Below are positions 6,088 through 11,018 of a stretch of DNA of 12,499 nt, piece after piece. The notes under the pieces were generated by a model. It saw only the letters and a list, made by a program, of their open reading frames with translations, was not told the DNA's origin and ran no database searches. Position numbers and translations under genes: made by a program. Each line of letters opens with the position of its first letter. The stretch's first letter is position 1. Origin of the DNA: an uncultured Pseudanabaenaceae cyanobacterium (GTDB lineage: Bacteria > Cyanobacteriota > Cyanobacteriia > PCC-9006 > JAAUQQ01); NCBI GenBank assembly GCA_938015405.1, contig CALLPZ010000398.1, forward strand, positions 1 to 12,499, in the 5' to 3' direction.

Positions 6088-7359
6088 ATGGGACGGCGAT
6101 TTTTTAGCGGCTTATTGGTCGGGGGCTTGTTGAGCCTGGGCCTGGCTAGCTGTGGTGGTGGGAATTCAGGCTCCAATGCCAATGAAGTCGAGTTTTGGAC
6201 AATGCAGCTCCAACCCAAGTTCACGGGGTATTTCGAGGAGCTGATTGATGAGTTTGAGGCGGATAATCCTGGGGTGACGGTGAACTGGGTGGATGTGCCC
6301 TGGAGCGCTATGGAGACCAAGATTCTCTCGGCAGTGACCGCAGGAAAAGCACCGGATGTGGTCAATCTCAACCCCAATTTCGCCTCCCAGTTAGCCAGTC
6401 GAGATGCCTGGCTCAATCTCAATGAGAAGGTCTCCGATGAGCAGCGGGAAGAGTATTTACCTAATATTTGGCAGGCCAGCACCCTCGGAGATTTGAGCTT
6501 TGGCTTGCCTTGGTATTTGACGACACGGGTGTCTATCTTTAACCAGGACCTTTTGACCGAGGCAGGGGTGGCAGAAGCGCCTAAGACCTACGACGAACTC
6601 GCGACAGCTGCCCAAGCGGTGAAAGACCAAACGGGCAAGTATGCCTTCTTTACGACAGCAGTGGCTGATGATTCGGCAGAGTTGTTGGAGTCCATGGTGC
6701 AGATGGGTGTCACCCTGGTAGATGCGGAGGGTAAGGCAGCCTTCAATAGCCCGGAGGGCAAAGCAGCGTTCCAATATTGGGTGGACCTTTATGACAAAGA
6801 GCTGCTCCCTCGGGAGGTGTTGACCCAGGGACACCGCCGGGCGATCGAACTGTACCAAGCTGGTGAAACGGCTGTGCTTTCCTCTGGTCCGGAATTCCTC
6901 AATAGCATTTCGACTAATGCACCCACCATTGCAGCGGCTTCAGCAGCTAGCAGCCAGGTGACTGGCGAGACGGGCAAAAAGAATGTCGCTGTGATGAATT
7001 TAGTGGTGCCGAAGGGCTCTGATAACCCTGATGCAGCCCTCAAATTTGCCCTCTTTGTGACGAATTCTGAGAATCAGTTGGCTTTCGCCAAAGCTGCCAA
7101 TGTGTTGCCTTCGACAGTGGATGCCCTGACGGCTTACCAGACCGAGTTGGAAAGTAAGGGTGAGCAGGCATCAGCAGTGGAGCAAGCCCGGGCTGTGAGT
7201 GCTAGCCAGATGAATGAAGCCGAGGTCTTGGTGCCAGCGATGGAGGATCTGGATAAACTGCAGAACGCCATCTATACCAATCTTCAGGCGGCGATGCTAG
7301 GAGAGAAGACCGTGGATGGGGCGATCGCCGATGCTGCTACTGCTTGGGATAATCGCTGA
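6088..7359 (+). CDS. Sugar-type ABC transporter substrate-binding lipoprotein
   Basis: A family 1 extracellular solute-binding protein (MalE/UgpB-like), 423 residues from ATG 6088. I chose this start because it gives a complete lipoprotein signal: MGRRFFSGLLVGG then LASC with lipobox Cys22, followed by a Gly/Ser/Asn linker. The frame is open back to 5926, but that extension is not protein-like. The mature part begins EVEFWTMQ, with ELIDEFEADNPGVTV (51-65), PDVVNLNP (89-96), FGLPWYLTTR and the Gly-Asp/Pro-rich VVPKGSDNPDAALKFALFV typical of the family. It should capture a sugar or glycerol-phosphate-like ligand in the periplasm and pass it to an ABC permease. No permease or ATPase gene is adjacent, so its partners lie elsewhere. 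The GRRFF sequence leaves open export by the Tat route. Confidence 0.88.
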   Translation: MGRRFFSGLLVGGLLSLGLASCGGGNSGSNANEVEFWTMQLQPKFTGYFEELIDEFEADNPGVTVNWVDVPWSAMETKILSAVTAGKAPDVVNLNPNFASQLASRDAWLNLNEKVSDEQREEYLPNIWQASTLGDLSFGLPWYLTTRVSIFNQDLLTEAGVAEAPKTYDELATAAQAVKDQTGKYAFFTTAVADDSAELLESMVQMGVTLVDAEGKAAFNSPEGKAAFQYWVDLYDKELLPREVLTQGHRRAIELYQAGETAVLSSGPEFLNSISTNAPTIAAASAASSQVTGETGKKNVAVMNLVVPKGSDNPDAALKFALFVTNSENQLAFAKAANVLPSTVDALTAYQTELESKGEQASAVEQARAVSASQMNEAEVLVPAMEDLDKLQNAIYTNLQAAMLGEKTVDGAIADAATAWDNR

Positions 7360-7389
7360 TCTATCCAGGCACGGGCTGCCCGCATAGAT
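7359..7389 (+). terminator. Hairpin directly after the ABC lipoprotein gene
   Basis: ATCTAT (7359-7364) pairs with ATAGAT (7384-7389), and a nested CGGG/CCCG stem (7372-7382) lies between. It begins at the last base of the TGA stop. There is no immediate T-run (the nearest is TCTTTT at about 7406-7411), so it is at best an imperfect terminator or a 3' stabilising hairpin. Confidence 0.4.
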
Positions 7390-7463
7390 GTCTGGTGCTA
7401 GAAAGTCTTTTGGTGCAGGAGGTCAAGCATTCTGAGCGACTGTCAAGGGCTAGAGTTATGGTT

Positions 7464-7616
7464 CTCTAACCTTTAATCTTGGTTAGAGGCCTGATTCTAG
7501 GTTGGATTCCGTAATTTCTCTAACTTATCTGGAATCTCTCCAAAACCTCTTGAATAAAGGGATTCGAGGACTTTTCCTCCTGACTTCTTAAAGCATTGAC
7601 GTAACTACAAGAAGTC
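7464..7616. repeat. Cluster of inverted repeats upstream of the response regulator
   Basis: Four inverted repeats follow one another in the 330-nt gene-free stretch 7360-7689. They are CTCTAACC (7464-7471) with GGTTAGAG (7481-7488); GATTCC (7505-7510) with GGAATC (7531-7536); GAGGA (7566-7570) with TCCTC (7575-7579); and GACTTCTT (7582-7589) with AAGAAGTC (7609-7616). CTCTAAC recurs once more at 7518-7524. None has a T-run, so regulatory DNA or a structured leader is likelier than a terminator. Confidence 0.5.
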
Positions 7617-7641
7617 TTTAACTGCAGAATTGAGATGGTTT

Positions 7642-7659
7642 GTTACAATTGGTAAATTA
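7642..7659 (+). promoter_or_regulatory. Candidate HLR1 (RpaB-binding) site over a -10 box
   Basis: The HLR1 element bound by RpaB is two imperfect 8-mers, (G/T)TTACA(T/A)(T/A), separated by 2 nt. GTTACAAT (7642-7649) matches the first fully; after TG, GTAAATTA (7652-7659) matches 5 of 8 positions. The same bases contain TACAAT (7644-7649), a good -10 hexamer, which would start transcription near 7656 and leave a leader of about 34 nt before ATG 7690. No good -35 is present. A site over the -10 suggests autorepression. Confidence 0.4.
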
Positions 7660-7689
7660 ATAAAACCCGCACTAACCTTGGTTTCTTCA

Positions 7690-8448
7690 ATGGCTAGCTA
7701 TAAGAAAGAAGAAAGCGCCAAGAAACATAAAATTCTAGTGGTAGACGACGAAGCCGCCGTGCGCCGCATCTTGACGATGCGCCTTTCCATGGCAGGCTAC
7801 GAAGTCATTTCTGCTGCCGATGGCGAAGAAGCCCTGGAAATTTTTGCATCAGAGACGCCAGATCTGATGGTTCTTGATGTGATGCTGCCCAAATTGGATG
7901 GCTACGGCGTTTGTCGGACTCTGCGGAAAACTTCTAACATCCCCATCATCATGTTGTCGGCGCTGGGCACGATCGCCGATCGCATTGCCGGTCTAGACAT
8001 TGGGGCAGACGATTATCTGGCTAAGCCGTTCTCTCCCAAAGAGTTAGAAGCTCGTATTGCCTGTATCCTCCGCCGCGTGGCGATGGGCTCTGCCTCTGCC
8101 CCCAACAAGCAAGGGGTTATTGCGGTGGGACGCGTGGAAATTGACACCAACCGTCGTCAAGTTTTCCGTGAAGGCGAACGGGTTCCCTTGACCTACACGG
8201 AGTTCAGTCTCCTGGAAATGCTCTTCCGCAAGCCTGGGGAAGTCGTTCCTCGGGCTGAAATCTTGCAGGAACTCTGGGGTTATCCACCTCGCCGTGCGGC
8301 AGATCTGCGGGTGGTGGATGTGTATGTGGCTCGCCTCCGTTCCAAGCTGGAACCCGATCCCCGTAACCCTGAGTTGATCATTACGGTGAGAGGGACGGGC
8401 TACACGTCTCAGCGTTTGGCAGACCAACCGGAACTCTCTAAGTCCTAG
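7690..8448 (+). CDS. rpaB: OmpR/PhoB-type response regulator, RpaB (Ycf27)-like
   Basis: A 252-residue two-domain response regulator. The receiver has the acidic pair Asp19-Asp20, phospho-acceptor Asp63 in VLDVMLPKLDGYGVC (61-75), switch Ser90 in MLSALG and Lys112 in AKPF. The winged-helix DNA-binding domain spans about 145-243, with LTYTEFSLLEML, ILQELWGY and RVVDVYVARLRSKLEPDPRNPELI. It resembles RpaB, the essential high-light and redox regulator of cyanobacteria and red-algal plastids (DEAxxRRILxxRLSMxGYEV, PFSPKELEARI), and keeps Cys75 in GYGVC. It also differs at many positions that are nearly invariant in RpaB as I remember it (for instance VFREGERVPLTYTEF, PPRRAADLRVVDVYVARL), so a paralogue is possible. 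ATG 7690 is preferred to TTG 7630 because the extra 20 residues are unlike the family and overlap the likely promoter. Confidence 0.85.
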   Translation: MASYKKEESAKKHKILVVDDEAAVRRILTMRLSMAGYEVISAADGEEALEIFASETPDLMVLDVMLPKLDGYGVCRTLRKTSNIPIIMLSALGTIADRIAGLDIGADDYLAKPFSPKELEARIACILRRVAMGSASAPNKQGVIAVGRVEIDTNRRQVFREGERVPLTYTEFSLLEMLFRKPGEVVPRAEILQELWGYPPRRAADLRVVDVYVARLRSKLEPDPRNPELIITVRGTGYTSQRLADQPELSKS

Positions 8449-8457
8449 GTTCCGTCA

Positions 8458-8496
8458 CCCCTAGGGGGCATGAGGCTAGGCTGAGCCTCCTAGGGG
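8458..8496 (+). terminator. Branched hairpin downstream of the response regulator
   Basis: CCCCTAG (8458-8464) pairs with CTAGGGG (8490-8496), and an inner 6-bp stem GAGGCT (8472-8477) / AGCCTC (8484-8489) stacks directly on the right arm. A 7-nt bulge lies on the left. It begins 10 nt after the stop codon. No T-run follows, so it may be a U-less terminator or a 3' stability element. Confidence 0.45.
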
Positions 8497-8544
8497 CAGT
8501 CATCCTTCATAATAGAAACCATAGGCTTGGCATAAGGAAAGGTA

Positions 8545-9060
8545 ATGGTTGAAAAGGGATGGGTTTCTCGCTGGACTCAGCGATGGATGGGCAAGGCATT
8601 GGCCATGATGGCGTTGTTTGTTTTAGGCATTGCTTCGTTTGCTGGCCCTGCCGAGGCCATTACAAAAATTGCCCTGAGAGATATTGAGGCGAATCCCTGT
8701 CCGGCTGAGATGGCCGAGGGGAGTGTTACGAGTGATGGAAGCGGCCGACCAGCTGATTGCTACTTGATTTCTGGCGTTGCAACAAATACGACCAGCAAGG
8801 TCGTTTATGATGCCGACGTTTTTGGCCGGGTTTACGACAAGTCCCATAATTCTGTGATGGAGAATCGCACTCGCCTGGGATTGATTCCTGAGGTTCCTCC
8901 AGGCGATACGGAATTTGCGATTCGCATCTCAGTTCCAGCCTCGCTGGAGCCACCCTTGATTTTGGAGCAGTTTCGTTCCTCGGGCTTTGGCTCCGCTGTG
9001 CGGCTCTCCTTGCCCGGCAGTGATTTTGATAACGACTTTGAGAACGACGAAGACTTCTAG
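8545..9060 (+). CDS. Secreted conserved-type protein, FxLYD-like beta domain
   Basis: A 171-residue exported protein of unknown function. The N-terminus has basic residues, a hydrophobic stretch (about 17-32, GKALAMMALFVLGIAS) and a likely signal peptidase site after AEA (residue 38). The mature domain has one Cys pair (Cys53 in NPCPAEMAEGSV and Cys72 in PADCYLISG), which could form a disulfide. NTTSKVVYDADVFGRVYD and VPPGDTEFAIRISVP recall extracytoplasmic FxLYD-type beta sandwiches. The C-terminus ends in an acidic Asp/Asn/Phe tail (GSDFDNDFENDEDF). AAGGA (8534-8538) precedes the ATG at good spacing. I recall similar proteins in other cyanobacteria but no known role. A strong hairpin terminator follows. 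Confidence 0.8.
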   Translation: MVEKGWVSRWTQRWMGKALAMMALFVLGIASFAGPAEAITKIALRDIEANPCPAEMAEGSVTSDGSGRPADCYLISGVATNTTSKVVYDADVFGRVYDKSHNSVMENRTRLGLIPEVPPGDTEFAIRISVPASLEPPLILEQFRSSGFGSAVRLSLPGSDFDNDFENDEDF

Positions 9061-9117
9061 CATGGCTTGAGCGTTGCTCAGACTCTTATAGCGAAATTGA
9101 ATCGTCTTCGACATCTC

Positions 9118-9149
9118 AATAGGGACATGGCTAATGCTATGTCCCTATT
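9118..9149. terminator. Shared terminator between convergent genes
   Basis: AATAGGGACAT (9118-9128) pairs perfectly with ATGTCCCTATT (9139-9149). The stem continues through G-T, G-C and C-G pairs to a 4-nt TAAT loop, about 14 pairs in all. On the plus strand it is followed by TTGTTGTCT, a weak U-rich tract. It lies between the secreted-protein gene and the stop codon of the convergent minus-strand gene (9145-9147), which it overlaps, so it probably serves both directions. Confidence 0.75.
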
Positions 9150-9657
9150 TGTTGTCTAGGGCTGCTTTACTCTGGGCTTCGAACCAGCTGATGATTTGTG
9201 TGGTGTCGATGGAGTCTAAGCCTGTTTGGTTTGCCTGGGCGATCGCCCTCAAAGGTTTGCGGGCAGACAAGATAATTTGAGACCAGAACTGCTTAAAGTC
9301 GCCGTCAATCTCCATAGATTGAGCGGCCATGGATTCCTGGGCTGCAGCATCATTATCAAGAAACTCTCCCAGTTCTTTGGGACCCACGCCGTCGATTTGA
9401 ATTGCTGCCGTTGTTGCAATTTGCTTCATGATGCGCAGCGCATAGATGGCCACACGAGTTGAGAAGCGGTCTTTGGAGGTCATCAAAGCCCCATCCACTT
9501 GGGCCGATTCTTCGGGGGTGAGGAGGTCTGTCGGGTTAATCATGGAGGAATGAACGATTGCAATGCGATCCGCACTGTCGGGTTGTTGTTGATACAGTCC
9601 GCACAGCAGCGCTATTTGATCCAAGCCTAGTGTTTGGCTTGGATCAAATAGCCGCAA
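9145..9657 (-). CDS. Unknown protein encoded downstream of and overlapping sufR
   Basis: A 170-residue protein of unknown function. It looks soluble and mostly helical, with no signal peptide, no membrane segment and only one Cys (19). Striking stretches are RLFDPSQTLGLDQIALLCGLY (2-22), LMTSKDRFSTRVAIYALRIMKQIA (58-81) and DGDFKQFWSQIILSARKPLRAIA (118-140). Translation probably begins at TTG 9657, 31 nt inside the sufR 3' end. The frame is open upstream only to 9664, and AAAGG (minus strand, 9667-9671) is spaced about 9 nt from the TTG. ATG 9543 is a fallback but would drop protein-like sequence. The overlap implies co-transcription with sufR and translational coupling, so a link to Fe-S control is a reasonable guess from position only. 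A 17-bp inverted repeat covers codons 3-16. Confidence 0.75.
   Translation of the reverse strand: MRLFDPSQTLGLDQIALLCGLYQQQPDSADRIAIVHSSMINPTDLLTPEESAQVDGALMTSKDRFSTRVAIYALRIMKQIATTAAIQIDGVGPKELGEFLDNDAAAQESMAAQSMEIDGDFKQFWSQIILSARKPLRAIAQANQTGLDSIDTTQIISWFEAQSKAALDNK
9611..9652. repeat. Perfect 17-bp inverted repeat at the sufR / downstream gene junction
   Basis: GCTATTTGATCCAAGCC (9611-9627) and GGCTTGGATCAAATAGC (9636-9652) are perfect inverted copies around an 8-nt loop (TAGTGTTT). The element overlaps the last codons and stop of sufR (TAG at 9627-9629) and codons 3-16 of the downstream gene. In the minus-strand transcript it forms a strong hairpin 2 nt after the TTG start codon. No T-run follows. 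Confidence 0.93.
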
Positions 9658-10283
9658 TAGTTCTTACCTTTAATCATCCAGTGGGTTCGCTCGACAGTGC
9701 AGTCTTGAAAGAGAGAGGTGAAGAGCTCTAGCTCTTGGCCACAGACTGTGGGGAAAGATTCTGCAACTTGAGCGATCGCGCAGTTATATTCCGTGACGAC
9801 GAAGCGGTCTTGGTGGTCCACTTCTCCCTCTGTCGCAGCTGAATGCACTTCAGACATAAAGCCTTCGGAGTGGCGCAGAGCCGTCAGCTTTTGTAGACGA
9901 GAGCGTAATGAACCTTCTCCTAACTGCTCTCGGTACTCCGTAATTTTCTTTTGCCATTGACTCTTAATAATGGCTCGGAACTGCTCGGGGGGAACGGTTT
10001 CTGAGAGGGTGTGGAGCAGCGAAACCGCAAACTGATCGTAGTTTGCTGGAAACTGTGCTCGCCCCTGGTGGCTCAAGTGATAGACATGCTGAGGCCGGCC
10101 CATTTTCGCTGGGACCACTTCATGGAGAATGAGTTGCTCTTCTGTGAGATCTTTGAGGTGGCGCCTCACGGCCTGGGGCGTGACGCTAAGCGCCTCTGCC
10201 AGCTTCTGAGCCGTGGCCTCCCCTTCCTTTAGCAGATATTGAAGGATGTCATCCTTCGTTGTGGAATTTTGAATTGCAGCCAT
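9627..10283 (-). CDS. sufR: SufR, iron-sulfur sensing repressor of the suf operon
   Basis: A DeoR-type winged-helix repressor of 218 residues. In cyanobacteria SufR senses Fe-S status through its own 4Fe-4S cluster and represses the divergent suf genes and itself. The N-terminal helix-turn-helix is ATAQKLAEALSVTPQAVRRHLKDL (about 23-46), followed by the wing MGRPQHVYHLS. The C-terminal sensor has YNCAIAQVAESFPTVCG and continues to NYCGYLI; the four cysteines (168, 181, 195, 210) keep the C-x12-C-x13-C-x14-C spacing of the family. I chose ATG 10283 (MAAIQNSTTKDDILQYLLK), which aligns with known N-termini; TTG 10307 would add eight residues. Two CAAC-N6-GTTG operators lie in the divergent region. 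The 3' end overlaps the next gene by 31 nt. Confidence 0.96.
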   Translation of the reverse strand: MAAIQNSTTKDDILQYLLKEGEATAQKLAEALSVTPQAVRRHLKDLTEEQLILHEVVPAKMGRPQHVYHLSHQGRAQFPANYDQFAVSLLHTLSETVPPEQFRAIIKSQWQKKITEYREQLGEGSLRSRLQKLTALRHSEGFMSEVHSAATEGEVDHQDRFVVTEYNCAIAQVAESFPTVCGQELELFTSLFQDCTVERTHWMIKGKNYCGYLIQAKH

Positions 10284-10473
10284 GCGTTTCGCGGTAGCGA
10301 CAGACAATTACACTCAAGCCAATAGTCAAGTTGCCCACACAGGCTCATGGGCGTTTGGGATGCCGAAGTTTTGAATGCTGATGCCTTGTCAACAGTCCTA
10401 AAATGCTTCGACTCTGGTCTCAATCCATACTGCTAAAAGCCATGATCCTTGGGCATTCCAAAGATCTTGAATA

Positions 10474-10479
10474 AATGTA
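10474..10479 (-). promoter_or_regulatory. Candidate sufR -10 box
   Basis: TACATT on the minus strand. At a 17-nt spacer the -35 would fall at 10497-10502, inside operator 1, where the sequence (AGGGTT) is a poor match. It would give a leader of about 180 nt, which is long, so this remains tentative. Confidence 0.3.
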
Positions 10480-10492
10480 AAGTGGACTTTGA

Positions 10493-10506
10493 CAACAACC
10501 CTGTTG
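10493..10506. promoter_or_regulatory. SufR operator 1 (CAAC-N6-GTTG)
   Basis: CAACAACCCTGTTG is a perfect match to CAAC-N6-GTTG, the inverted repeat reported for SufR binding at the Synechocystis suf promoter. It sits where the -35 region of the sufR promoter is expected, consistent with autoregulation. Confidence 0.85.
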
Positions 10507-10532
10507 CCAAAGTAGCGTTAGGATTACTTAAG

Positions 10533-10546
10533 CAACACTATTGTTG
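10533..10546. promoter_or_regulatory. SufR operator 2 (CAAC-N6-GTTG)
   Basis: CAACACTATTGTTG is the second perfect CAAC-N6-GTTG match, 40 bp from the first. It covers the -35/spacer position for the plus-strand -10 at 10558-10563, so SufR binding here should block transcription of ftrC-sufB. Confidence 0.85.
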
Positions 10547-10557
10547 TTTTACCAGAT

Positions 10558-10563
10558 TATAGT
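10558..10563 (+). promoter_or_regulatory. Candidate ftrC-sufB -10 box
   Basis: TATAGT matches the -10 consensus at 5 of 6 positions. With a 17-nt spacer the -35 falls within operator 2 and is not a good match by itself. The predicted transcript would have a leader of about 35 nt before ATG 10605. Confidence 0.45.
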
Positions 10564-10571
10564 CCCCCGTC

Positions 10572-10594
10572 CGTTTCACTGTTTCGTTTCACTG
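10572..10594 (+). repeat. 10-bp direct repeat in the ftrC leader
   Basis: CGTTTCACTG occurs at 10572-10581 and again at 10585-10594, separated by TTT (period 13). It lies between the candidate start point and the ftrC start codon. It could be a duplication or a protein-binding or RNA element; no known motif fits. Confidence 0.6.
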
Positions 10595-10604
10595 CTGCAT
10601 CGCT

Positions 10605-10967
10605 ATGTCTAATCCCCCAAGCCCCCAGCATGCTTCCGAAAGAAGTTTGGAAGCTATGCGAAAGTTCTCCCAGACCTATGCGAAGCGCAGTGGCACCTAC
10701 TTCTGTGTGGATCCCGGCGTAACTGCTGTCGTCATCGAAGGCTTGGCCAAGCATAAGGATGAACTGGGTGCCCCCCTCTGCCCTTGCCGCCACTACGAGG
10801 ACAAGGAAGCGGAAGTCGCTGCGGCTTACTGGAATTGCCCCTGTGTTCCCATGCGTGAGCGCCATGAGTGCCACTGTATGCTCTTCCTCACCGAAGACAA
10901 CGACTTCGCTGGGGATAAACAAGACATCACCGCCGAAGAAATTCGCGCAACGACGAACCCCCAATAG
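10605..10967 (+). CDS. ftrC: Ferredoxin-thioredoxin reductase, catalytic chain
   Basis: A 120-residue catalytic (beta) chain of ferredoxin-thioredoxin reductase. With the variable chain it passes electrons from photosystem I-reduced ferredoxin to thioredoxin. Seven cysteines are present: Cys34 in YFCVDPG, then the three signature pairs CPC (59-61), CPC (78-80) and CHC (89-91). By comparison with the plant enzyme, Cys59, 78, 80 and 89 should hold the 4Fe-4S cluster, and Cys61-Cys91 should form the active-site disulfide. AVVIEGLAKHKDELGAPL (41-58) and CPCRHYEDKEAEVAAAYWNCPC are typical. Length is normal. It is the first gene after the SufR operators and lies 51 nt before sufB, so it is probably in the SufR regulon. 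No clear Shine-Dalgarno precedes the ATG. Confidence 0.97.
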   Translation: MSNPPSPQHASERSLEAMRKFSQTYAKRSGTYFCVDPGVTAVVIEGLAKHKDELGAPLCPCRHYEDKEAEVAAAYWNCPCVPMRERHECHCMLFLTEDNDFAGDKQDITAEEIRATTNPQ

Positions 10968-11018
10968 TCGTCGCTACGCCTTTATTCACCCTCGCTACCA
11001 CATCCAGACTCTTCACCC

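Larger units (their letters stand above)
10284..10604. promoter_or_regulatory. Divergent sufR / ftrC-sufB control region
   Basis: This 321-nt gene-free stretch separates sufR (minus) from ftrC (plus). It contains two perfect SufR-type operators, one candidate -10 box for each direction, and a short direct repeat in the ftrC leader. The half nearest sufR (10284-10470) shows nothing I can support except a TTGACT on the minus strand (10324-10329) without a matching -10. Confidence 0.75.

Noticed and set aside
7630..7689. Start of the response regulator at TTG 7630
   Set aside because: The extra 20 residues do not resemble the family and overlap the candidate -10/HLR1 site; ATG 7690 fits better.
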